From: Streptomyces albogriseolus
GTDB lineage: Bacteria; Actinomycetota; Actinomycetes; Streptomycetales; Streptomycetaceae
Length of the DNA: 35,413 nt
Direction of reading: 5' to 3'
Assembly: GCA_014650475.1 (NCBI GenBank)
Contig: BMVA01000034.1
Location: 1-35,413 of the forward strand
Under the pieces are notes generated by a model. It was not told where the DNA came from. It did not search any database and was given only the letters and a program-made list of their open reading frames with translations. Shown here in pieces: positions 9,601-16,032 of the stretch (positions are counted from its first letter, which is position 1; each line of letters opens with the position of its first letter). The position numbers and the translations under genes were made by a program.

Positions 9601-10797
9601 CCCGCCTTCCTCGGCCGCCGCAACGAGCGCGGCGAGGCGGCCTTCATCAACGAACTGCACCTGGCCCACGCCGCCAAGGGCGACCTCGGCACGGCGATGG
9701 GCACCGAGTTCGAGATCTACGCCGGCCGGCGCGCGCCGTACATCCCCAACGGGGACTTCCGGTTCGTGGACCGCATCATGCGGCTCGACGGGACCCGCGG
9801 CGACCTGTCGCCCGGTTCCACGATGGCCACCGAGTACGACTCGCCGCCGGAGGCCTGGTACTACGCGGACAACGGCCCGGCGGGCATGCCCAACTGCGTC
9901 GTGATGGAGACCTCGCTGCAGGCGGCGATCCTGCTCGGCTACTACCTGGGCGCGACCCTGGCCAAGCCCGAGGAAGAGCTGTCCATCCGCAACCTCGACG
10001 GCCGGGCCACCTTCGTCAAGGACCTGGACCTGCGCGGGAGGACGATCCGGCACGAGTCGGAGCTGCTGTCCAGCCAGGCGGTGCCGGGGGCCACCCTGCA
10101 GAACTTCCGCTACCGGCTGCTCGCCGACGACGAGGTGTTCTACGAGGGCGAGTCGCTGTTCGGCTACTTCACCGAGCAGGCGCTGTCCAACCAGGTCGGA
10201 CTGGACTCCGGGCAGTACGTGCCGCCGTGGCTGGAGTCGGCCCGCGAGCGGCTCGAGGAGTCCGCGGTGCGCCGGCTGCCGGTGCGCTCGGACGACCGCT
10301 GGTTCACCCCGGCCGCGGGCAGCGGCCTGCGCCTCGGCGACGGGCATCTGCGGCTGGTCGACGAGGTGACGCTGGTCGACGGGGGCGGTGAGCACGGCAA
10401 GGGCTATGTGCACGGTCACCGCCGTATCGACCCCGACGACTGGTACTTCTCCTGCCACTTCCACCGCGACCCGGTGATGCCCGGCTCGCTGGGCGTCGAG
10501 GCCGTGCTCCAGGGGCTGCAGGCCCTGGTGATCGAGTCCGGACTGGCCGACGGCATGGGCCCGGTGCGGTTCGCCGTGCCGCGGGACGTGCCGATGGGCT
10601 GGAAGTACCGCGGGCAGATCCTGCGCGAGGACCGCGAGATGACCTTCGACGCGCACATCAAGGAGGTCCGCCGCACCGACGGCCGGCTGACCGTCGTCGC
10701 CGACGCCAGCGTGTGGAAGCCGGGTCTGCGCATCTACGAACTGACCGACATCGCCGTGGACGTCGTTCCCGACGAGTCCGCCGAGGAGGACCAGTGA
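3601..10797 (+). CDS. pfaC: PfaC-like PUFA synthase subunit: KS, chain-length factor, AT, four hot-dog dehydratase domains
   Basis: A 2398-residue multidomain synthase. KS (about 15-455): Cys205 in DAACSSA, His338 in CHATGTP and His376 in NVGH. Chain-length factor (about 480-900): a KS fold with the Cys position replaced by Asp695 (AADGTA). Acyltransferase (about 1045-1400): nucleophile Ser1154 in GYSLGES. A Pro/Ala linker runs from about 1440 to 1595. The C-terminus is two FabA-like double hot dogs: a non-catalytic half (about 1600-1780) then a catalytic half with His1884 in CHFTGDPVL; a second non-catalytic half (about 2020-2220) then one with His2286 in CHFHRDPVMPG. It condenses the chain, sets its length and dehydrates or isomerises double bonds. 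Marine bacterial PfaC lacks the AT, which sits on PfaB; this layout is closer to fused forms. ATG 3601 follows GGGAGAA; the stop overlaps the pfaD start. Confidence 0.9.
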   Translation: MSSTLRGAGRRDEPVAIVGMACLLPGAHTPDEFWEALLAGEDHRTEGGREVFGTDPAVPGGWGDADHRVTATRGGFVHEPPIDLTGLNVPAGELAALDRVVLWSLHTVRQALADAGLDGPDGLARTGLVLGNYSFPTEASVGLCTPPVRRAVTEGLARAGLPVPPAAAGEPEPAAENLWPFGQPATVTARALGLGGPRLALDAACSSALYAMALARDYLATGAADVMVAGAVCAPDPLLIHLSFSDLHAYPDNGVSQPFDGRSSGIVTGQGAGVLVLKRLSDALRDGDRVHAVLESVGLTNDGAGRHLLSPNVRGQLGAYRQAYTHVDPASVDYIECHATGTPLGDATELRGLAEYFGSVGAEVPLLGSVKGNVGHLLTVAGFTSVLKTVLALRHGVVPATPGVLSPLRPEGAEAVADRLVLESRPWPERDGPRRAAVSAFGFGGTNAHAVLTGPRALTGSSPAVGLKPGEESGAAGARPVRQPRLAVVGLGTRLGPLTGTGELARAARSGRPALTGRPANRWYGAEQVPGGPLATTVAEGADPAGGYVDAVDVRPRTYRIPPNELAQANPQHLALFEAAEQALADAGLDAPPPGVKADELPGSRVGVVVAMEMEPRTHTHRARFDIGAHVRAECARAGVTLDAERLDRLEEAVRGAVHDPIGANEVLSYIGNVMASRISSSRNLTGPSFTLAADGTAAVRALEVARLLLLDPTVDAVLVGAVDLAAGAENTRARARIATARGEEMPVLGDGAAAVVVTREDAVRGRRVYATVDALAVHCAPDRADAVAGAARQALSAAEAGPADVAYLELSGAVADARREEAAALAAVYRAGEGDDPYGCALGGTTALVGDTGRAAPLASLVSAVLAVHHAEFPPAPEGLLDASAPGLEGSRFTLLGDPQPWLPERRGGRRTAAVSVLGDDGPHGATAAHLVVRGTAPDAAGAPAASWTDGPGVWILPFSAEDGPALASAAAALRAEIAGRGAEAVVREAAHLPRAGRLTAVVVAADEARLDAELAAAERDLPSVADGGGEWSTPSGSFCTARPVGPEGRVAFVYPGAFATYPGAGRDLFRLFPGLRAAFEREADRPAERLKHRSLFPRARGPVDRRAMMRHEAELIEDIPVMLAAGTNFAVLQTRLLRDVLGVAPDGAFGYSLGESSMLFATGVWAEAARDDAALAATPLFRDRLRGRKEQVREAWSLPADTPDAGVWTTRVLLAGADRVRDAMTGLDRVFLTHVNTPRETVVAGDPGQVRELVERVGCQAAKAPANHVMHCPVVDPALPGLAALNDYPLAGDVPSLELLSAYDYDTVPVTDRAELAGRIAHTLRSTIDFARLARTAHDRGYRYFVEVGPGATCTRWITETLGGRAHLAVSVDRRGAAGAAALAQALARLVAHGLDVDLGVLFPAPRTAAAPGPVLRVACGGEATVERVARAAAPLLAPTASADSPEVTAVMSPAPPPSAVPPQEAAAGPVPVSEGIVVEGTPFVHLPEPAHVPALAGAGAHRAAPAVPAARASLPGPVSPLQAIAASVAHAHRAALRAQHAVLEASLRTLTPSGPAYPGRPAPSLPPAGPPGPRTPEPQAPAPEPGGDGGGPVVWDERDLLEFAQGRVAPVFGPAFAEVDTYPRRCRLPEPPYHFVSRVTRVKGETGVFEPSEITTEYDVPVGAWYSVDGLVPCAVTIEAGQCDMLLISYLGIDFRTRGERVYRLLDSRLVFHGPLPREGQTLRYDIRIDRFVWNGDSLLFFFNYRCYADGELILELLDACAGFFTPAELEDSLGVVETAADRARRAAMTPAWFKPLARTDVTSLSGADLALLAEGRPGEVFGPRWDQRADGANRSLRLPGEMLRMIDEITSVDRLGGPRGLGRLSAVKRLDPDGWYFRCHFTGDPVLAGSLIAEGGVQLLQVYAMYLGMHLVLPDGEFQSVPGLETEVKVRGQITPDMRQVRYEVDVIELTMLPRPTVIADITVYDGDKPIVSMRNFGVRVQEKPGTPYRPETGGLPAFLGRRNERGEAAFINELHLAHAAKGDLGTAMGTEFEIYAGRRAPYIPNGDFRFVDRIMRLDGTRGDLSPGSTMATEYDSPPEAWYYADNGPAGMPNCVVMETSLQAAILLGYYLGATLAKPEEELSIRNLDGRATFVKDLDLRGRTIRHESELLSSQAVPGATLQNFRYRLLADDEVFYEGESLFGYFTEQALSNQVGLDSGQYVPPWLESARERLEESAVRRLPVRSDDRWFTPAAGSGLRLGDGHLRLVDEVTLVDGGGEHGKGYVHGHRRIDPDDWYFSCHFHRDPVMPGSLGVEAVLQGLQALVIESGLADGMGPVRFAVPRDVPMGWKYRGQILREDREMTFDAHIKEVRRTDGRLTVVADASVWKPGLRIYELTDIAVDVVPDESAEEDQ

Positions 10798-12374
10798 CCA
10801 CCGCCCCCGCCCGGACCACCACCCCGCCCGTGCACACGGATCCCGCCGGGATCCACCGGGTGCTCGGCGCCCTGGAACAGCCCTGCTACATCGTCGGCAC
10901 CGGACAGGGCGTCGGCGCCGCGAACGCCGCGCCCGGCCCCGGCGGCCGGATCGTGGCGGCCGTCGGGCCGCTGCCGCCCGAGCGGCTCGGCTGCTCCGCC
11001 TTCCGCGCCCGCCACGGCGTCGGACACGCGTACATGGCCGGCGCGATGGCCGGCGGCATCGCCTCCGAGGAGCTGGTGATCGCGCTGGCCCGGGCCGGGG
11101 TGCTGGCGTCCTTCGGGGCGGCAGGGCTGCTGCCCGGGCGGATCGACCGGGCGCTGACCCGCTTCGCCGCGGAGATCCCCGCCCTGCCGTACGCGGTCAA
11201 CCTGATCCACAGCCCGAGCGAGGACGCCCTGGAACGCGAGGGCGTGGAGCTGCTGCTGCGGCACCGGGTGCGGTGCGTGGAGGCCTCCGCGTTCATGGAC
11301 CTCACCCCGCACGTGGTGCGCTACCGCGCCGCCGGGCTGAGCCGCACCCCCGACGGCCGGGTGCACGTGGGCCACCGGATCGTCGCGAAGGTCTCGCGCG
11401 CCGAGGTCGCCGAGCGGTTCATGCGCCCGGCGCCCGAGGCGATCACCGCGGACCTGGTGGCACGCGGGCTGATCACCGCCGAACAGGCGGAACTGGCGCG
11501 GCGGGTGCCGATGGCCGACGACGTCACCGCCGAGGCCGACTCCGGCGGCCACACCGACCGGCGTCCGCTGACCGCCCTGTTCCCGGGGCTGCTCCGGGTG
11601 CGCGACACCGTCCAGCGGGAGCTGGGGTACGGGCAGCGGATCGGTCTGGGCGCCGCGGGAGGCATCGGCACGCCGCGTGCCGCGGCCGCCGCGTTCGCGC
11701 TGGGCGCCGACTACGTCGTCGTCGGCTCCGTCCACCAGTCCTGCCTGGAGTCGGGCACGTCGGACGCGGCGCGCCGGCTGCTGGCGGGAGCGGGACTCGC
11801 GGACTTCGAGATGGCGCCGGCGGCCGACATGTTCGAACTCGGCGTGGAACTGCAGGTGCTGAAGAAGGGCACCTTGTTCCCGATGCGCGCCAAGAAGCTC
11901 TACGAGCTGTACAAGGCGTACGACGGTGTGGAGGCGCTGCCCGAGGAGGCGCGCGGGCAGCTGGAGCGGCAGGTGTTCCGACGGCCGCTCGACGACGTGT
12001 GGGCGGACGTGGAGGAGTACTTCACCCGCCGCGACCCGGACCAGCTGCTCCGCGCCCGGCAGTCGCCGCGGCGGCGCATGGCGCTGGTCTTCCGCTGGTA
12101 CCTGGGCATGGCGTCGCGGTGGGCGGTGACCGGTGAGGGCGAGCGGACCGCCGACTACCAGGTGTGGTGCGGGCCGGCGATGGGCGGCTTCAACGAGTGG
12201 GTGCGCGGCAGCTATCTCGCCGCGCTGGAGAACCGCAGGGCCGCCGACGTCGCCCATCACCTGATGCGCGGGGCCGCGTTCACCGCGCGGGTGCAGCAGC
12301 TCGCCTGGAACGGGGTCCGGCTGCCGGCCGCGTGCACCGAGTACGTGCCCGTCCCGCCCGGGGAGGCGCGATGA
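10794..12374 (+). CDS. pfaD: PfaD-like FMN-dependent enoyl reductase of the PUFA synthase
   Basis: A 526-residue trans-acting enoyl reductase of the nitronate monooxygenase-like TIM-barrel family. It reduces enoyl-ACP intermediates in selected rounds. Seen: the N-terminal YIVGTGQGVGAAN segment, barrel motifs AYMAGAMAGGIASEELV and GLGAAGGIGTPRAAAAAFALGADYVVVGS (flavin phosphate region), and a C-terminal part with MFELGVELQVLKKG, FPMRAKKLYELY and WCGPAMGGFNEWV, typical of PfaD. GTG 10794 is chosen because GAGGAGGA precedes it and it overlaps the pfaC TGA in a GTGA arrangement, implying translational coupling. A longer open frame upstream only shadows the end of pfaC. It ends in an ATGA overlap with the next gene. 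Confidence 0.92.
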   Translation: MTTAPARTTTPPVHTDPAGIHRVLGALEQPCYIVGTGQGVGAANAAPGPGGRIVAAVGPLPPERLGCSAFRARHGVGHAYMAGAMAGGIASEELVIALARAGVLASFGAAGLLPGRIDRALTRFAAEIPALPYAVNLIHSPSEDALEREGVELLLRHRVRCVEASAFMDLTPHVVRYRAAGLSRTPDGRVHVGHRIVAKVSRAEVAERFMRPAPEAITADLVARGLITAEQAELARRVPMADDVTAEADSGGHTDRRPLTALFPGLLRVRDTVQRELGYGQRIGLGAAGGIGTPRAAAAAFALGADYVVVGSVHQSCLESGTSDAARRLLAGAGLADFEMAPAADMFELGVELQVLKKGTLFPMRAKKLYELYKAYDGVEALPEEARGQLERQVFRRPLDDVWADVEEYFTRRDPDQLLRARQSPRRRMALVFRWYLGMASRWAVTGEGERTADYQVWCGPAMGGFNEWVRGSYLAALENRRAADVAHHLMRGAAFTARVQQLAWNGVRLPAACTEYVPVPPGEAR

Positions 12375-14140
12375 GGACGGCGGCGACGACGGCCGCGCCG
12401 TACGCGGCCGTGACGGAACTCGACCTGGCGCTGGGCGACCCGCGGGACCCGGGCAGCCCGTACGGGTTCGCGGCCATGGCCCGCCGGGACGCCGGCGAGG
12501 CCTACCCGCGGGAGCTGGCCGAGCGGGTCGGGCCCTGGCTGCGGACGGCGTTCGTGCCGGCCGGTCAGGGCGGCGACCTGGTCTCCCTGGACCACACGCT
12601 GATGCTGGTGCGGGCGGCGGCCCGCCGGGACCCGGCGGTGATGCCGGCGACGATGTTCAGCATCACCGCGGCGGTCTGCGTGCTCGCCGCGGGGTCGGCC
12701 GGGCAGCGCGAGCGGGTGGTACGGCTGCTGCGCGAGGGCGGATCCGTCGGTTTCGCCCTGTCGGAGGCGGAGCACGGCGGCGATCTGCTGGCCAACTCCT
12801 GCACCGCCGCGCCCGCTTCGGGCAAGGACGGCGGGGGCTATGTGCTGGACGGCGAGAAGTGGCTGGTGGGGCTCGGCGAGCGCTGCCAGGCGCTGCTGGT
12901 GGTGGCGCGCACCGGACGCCGCGGGCCGGGCGCCTTCTCGGCGCTGTTGCTGGAGGGCAGCGAGGTGGACAAGGCGCGCTCGGGGATCCGGCAGCGGCCG
13001 GCCGGGATGCGCGGCGTCGACTTCGCCGGGTTCCGCTTCGAGGGGCTGCCGGTGCGCGCGGACGCGCTGGTCGGGCAGCCCGGGCACGGCCTAGAGATCG
13101 CGATGAAGGCCATGCAGGTGGTGCGGACCATGAGCACCGGGTGCAGTCTGGCCTGCGCGGACACCGGGCTGCGGCTGGCGTGGGACTTCGCCCGCGAGCG
13201 GCGGGTGGGCGGGCGCGGCGCGGACGGACTGCCGTATCCGCGGCGGGAGCTGGCGACGGCGGCCGCGCTGGTGCTGGCCGCCGACGTGGCGGCGCTGACG
13301 GCCGCGCGGGGCGCGCATGCGCTGCCTCAGGCGCAGTCCCTGTGGTCGAGTGTGGCGAAGAAGACAGCCACCGACTTCGCGGACGAGGCCCTCGCCCGCT
13401 GCGCGGACGTCCTGGGCACCCGGAGCCTGCTGCGGGACGGCCCGTACGCGGCGTTCGACACCGTCCGCCGGGACAACGCCGTGGTGCGGTACATCGACAC
13501 CAGCCCGGTGGCGAACACCCGGCTGGTGGCGGCGCAGCTGGCCCGGCTCGCCGGGGCGGCCGGCAGCGCGGACGACGGGGACGGGGCGCAGGACGCGCTG
13601 GGCCGGGTCTTCGACCTGGGGGCCGCGCTGCCCGAGGCGGACTGGGACCGGCTGCGGCTGTCGGGCCGGGGCGGGGATCCGGTGCTGTCCCGGCTGCCGG
13701 CGGTGGCGGCGGCGGTGCGGCACGCGGTGACCGAGGGGGCCGCGGCGCCGGTCGCCGACGCCGCCCGGATCGTCGCCCGCACCCGGGAGCTGGAGTGCGC
13801 GGTGGGCGGGCTGCTGCACGACGTGTCCTGGCGGCTGGGCGGCGGCAAGGACCAGGACGGCGGCCCGCCGGAGCTGGGCCACCTGGCGGAGCGGCTGTGC
13901 CTGCTGCACACCGCGGCGAGCTGTGTGCACCTGTGGTGGGCCTGCCGCGACCGCTCGCTGTTCGGGCTGCCGCCCGGCGACGCGGGGTGGCTGAGCCCGG
14001 TGCTGACGGCCGTGCTGGACCGTGCGGGCGGGCGCGTCGCCCCGCTGCCCGACGCGGAGGCGCGCCGGCTCATGGACGTCGTCACCCCCTTGTACGAGGA
14101 GAACCGCATGTTCTCCTGCGCCGCCCCCCATCTGGCCTGA
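12371..14140 (+). CDS. Long acyl-CoA dehydrogenase-like flavoprotein (589 aa), copy 1
   Basis: An acyl-CoA dehydrogenase fold (about residues 25-390) with a C-terminal extension of about 200 residues absent from typical 380-residue members. Seen: the FALSEAEHGGDLLANS flavin/substrate segment, GYVLDGEKWLVG, and a helical domain ending in RYIDTSPVANTRLVAAQLARL. At the position where medium-chain enzymes have the catalytic Glu of YEGT, this reads YIDTS, so an Asp or a residue elsewhere would have to be the base. It probably introduces or moves a double bond in the synthase product; the substrate is unknown. ATG 12371 overlaps the pfaD stop (ATGA), so it is co-translated with the synthase. It is paralogous to the following gene. 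Confidence 0.8.
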   Translation: MRTAATTAAPYAAVTELDLALGDPRDPGSPYGFAAMARRDAGEAYPRELAERVGPWLRTAFVPAGQGGDLVSLDHTLMLVRAAARRDPAVMPATMFSITAAVCVLAAGSAGQRERVVRLLREGGSVGFALSEAEHGGDLLANSCTAAPASGKDGGGYVLDGEKWLVGLGERCQALLVVARTGRRGPGAFSALLLEGSEVDKARSGIRQRPAGMRGVDFAGFRFEGLPVRADALVGQPGHGLEIAMKAMQVVRTMSTGCSLACADTGLRLAWDFARERRVGGRGADGLPYPRRELATAAALVLAADVAALTAARGAHALPQAQSLWSSVAKKTATDFADEALARCADVLGTRSLLRDGPYAAFDTVRRDNAVVRYIDTSPVANTRLVAAQLARLAGAAGSADDGDGAQDALGRVFDLGAALPEADWDRLRLSGRGGDPVLSRLPAVAAAVRHAVTEGAAAPVADAARIVARTRELECAVGGLLHDVSWRLGGGKDQDGGPPELGHLAERLCLLHTAASCVHLWWACRDRSLFGLPPGDAGWLSPVLTAVLDRAGGRVAPLPDAEARRLMDVVTPLYEENRMFSCAAPHLA

Positions 14141-14177
14141 ACCGACCGCGCGCACCGCGCAGGGAAGGAACCGCACC

Positions 14178-15962
14178 GTGACAGTCGACGACCTCGTCGC
14201 CCTGGCGGAGGGGCTGGAGGACCACCTCGGGGACCCGCACGACGCCGGGGCCCGTATGCCGTTCTCGAAGGTGCTGGCCTTCGACGAGCGGGAGGAGTTC
14301 CCCTACGAGCTCACCGATCTGCTCCAGGCCTGGGGCGTGCACGAGTACTGCCTGCCCGAACGGTGGGGCGGGCGGGCCGGTGACGTGGAGGTGGGATTCA
14401 ACCTGGTGCGTCTTGTGGCCCGCCGGGACCCGACCACCGCGACCGCGCTGATGATCACCAATGTGGCGTTCATGCCGCACTGGATCGCCGCCGGCGACGA
14501 GCAGGGCCGGGCCGCCGTGCACGGCATCCGGCACGGCGTCCGGATGTCCTGGGGGCTGTCCGAACGGCGGCACGGCAGCGACGTGCTGGCCAACGAGATG
14601 CGGGCCGAGCGGGTGCCCGGCGGCTGGCGGCTCACCGGCGAGAAGTACCTGATCGGCAACGCCACGATCGCCGACGTGGTGAGCGTCCAGGCGCGCACGG
14701 CCGAGCGCGGGGGGCCGGGCGGCTGGTCGGTGTTCGCGCTGGACCGGCGGCGGTGCCCGGCCGGCACGGTCGCGGCCCTGCCCAACGAGCGCCTGCACGG
14801 GCTGCGGGCGCTGGACATGAGCGGCATCCGGGTCGACGGCGTGTTCGTGCCGGAGGACGCCCTGGTCGGGGCCGAGGGTCAGGGTCTGGAACTGGCCCTG
14901 AAGAGCGCCCAGGTGGCCCGGGTGGTCATCGGCAGCATCGCCCTGGGGGCGGTGGACACCGCGCTGCGGCTGACGATGGACTTCGCCGCGCGGCGGGAGA
15001 TCTTCGGGCAGCGGGTCGCCGACATCCCCTACTCCCGGCGCCAGCTGGCCGAGTGCTTCGCCGACCTGATGGTGGCGGACGCGGTGTGCGGCGGCGCGGT
15101 GCGCGCGCTGCAGAGCAACCCGGCGCAGGCCAGCGTGTACTCCTCGGTGGTCAAGTACTTCGTGCCGACGCTGCTGGAGCGCACCATGGGGCAGCTGTCG
15201 GTGCTGCTCGGGGCGCGGCTGTACCTGCGGGACCACCCGCACTTCGGCGTCTACCAGAAGATGCTGCGGGACCTGGCGGCGGTCTCGTTCGTCGACGGCA
15301 ACACCGTGGTGAACCTGAAGAACATCGCGGCGCAGCTCGACGGGCTGCTGCGCACGGCGCGGGACGCCGGTGACGGCCTGCGGGCGGAGGCGGTGGAGCG
15401 CGTCGGCGTCATGTTCGGCCTGAACGCCGAGCTGCCGGTGTGGCGTCCGGAGCGGCAGCTGCTGGTCAGCCGGGGCCGGGACGACGTCCTGCTGGCCCTG
15501 CCCGACGCGCTGGAGCGGCTGCGGGACCTGGCGGAGCGTCAGCGCGACGAGCGGGACCGGGCGTTGTTCCACCGTGCGGCGGAGACGGGTGACCGGCTGC
15601 TGAAGGAGTTCGACCGGCTGCTGGGCGAGACGGCCCGGCTGAAGGAGGACGTGGGACGCGGGTACGCCGCGACCGCCGAGCAGTTCCGCCTGGCCGAGCA
15701 GTACTGCGCCCTGCACGCGGGCGCGGCGGCGATCCACCTGGCGGTGCGCTCGCAGGGCGCGCTGGGCGAGGGCTTCCCCGACCCGGCGGTGCTGCTGCTG
15801 TGCCTGGAGCGGGTGTGGCGTCAGTTCCGTCCGACGGAGACGGTGACGGACGCGGCCGTGGTCGACCGGGTGGCGGGGGTCCTGAGCGGACTGCACGAGG
15901 AGGGCCGGCTGTTCTCCCACTGGCCGGTCCGGGTGCGGGCGTCGGCGGACTGGACGGCGTGA
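14178..15962 (+). CDS. Long acyl-CoA dehydrogenase-like flavoprotein (594 aa), copy 2
   Basis: A paralogue of the preceding gene, matching it along its length; compare MRGVDFAGF/LVGQPGHGLEIA with LRALDMSGI/LVGAEGQGLELA. Seen: WGLSERRHGSDVLANEM, GWRLTGEKYLIGNATIADVV, and a C-terminal helical extension with coiled character (RDLAERQRDERDRALF, DRLLGETARLKEDV). The usual catalytic YEGT position reads FVDGNT, again Asp in place of Glu. GTG 14178 is chosen for the AGGGAAGGAA site at 14161-14170; the frame runs on upstream inside the previous gene but that part is its shadow. It is the last gene of the + strand synthase operon and faces the reductase gene across a bidirectional terminator. A heterodimer or sequential pair with copy 1 is possible but not shown. 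Confidence 0.8.
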   Translation: MTVDDLVALAEGLEDHLGDPHDAGARMPFSKVLAFDEREEFPYELTDLLQAWGVHEYCLPERWGGRAGDVEVGFNLVRLVARRDPTTATALMITNVAFMPHWIAAGDEQGRAAVHGIRHGVRMSWGLSERRHGSDVLANEMRAERVPGGWRLTGEKYLIGNATIADVVSVQARTAERGGPGGWSVFALDRRRCPAGTVAALPNERLHGLRALDMSGIRVDGVFVPEDALVGAEGQGLELALKSAQVARVVIGSIALGAVDTALRLTMDFAARREIFGQRVADIPYSRRQLAECFADLMVADAVCGGAVRALQSNPAQASVYSSVVKYFVPTLLERTMGQLSVLLGARLYLRDHPHFGVYQKMLRDLAAVSFVDGNTVVNLKNIAAQLDGLLRTARDAGDGLRAEAVERVGVMFGLNAELPVWRPERQLLVSRGRDDVLLALPDALERLRDLAERQRDERDRALFHRAAETGDRLLKEFDRLLGETARLKEDVGRGYAATAEQFRLAEQYCALHAGAAAIHLAVRSQGALGEGFPDPAVLLLCLERVWRQFRPTETVTDAAVVDRVAGVLSGLHEEGRLFSHWPVRVRASADWTA

Positions 15963-15983
15963 GCGGGGGCCGGCGGGCGGGAC

Positions 15984-16028
15984 GGCGGCGGTCCGCCGGG
16001 CGACGGGGCGCGCCCGTGGACCGCCGCC
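15984..16028. terminator. Bidirectional hairpin terminator between convergent genes
   Basis: Bases 15984-15994 (GGCGGCGGTCC) pair perfectly with 16018-16028 over 11 bp. The 23-base loop can itself form a small GGGCG/CGCCC stem. It fills the 70-bp gap between two convergent stops. There is no U-tract, as is common in actinomycete terminators. Confidence 0.6.
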
Positions 16029-16032
16029 CGGG

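Noticed and set aside
1033-10656. A 3207-codon open frame on the - strand opposite the synthase genes
   Set aside because: It lies antisense to well-supported PUFA synthase domains. Its translation is Arg/Gly/His/Gln-rich with no domain, as expected when a GC-rich coding strand is read backwards.
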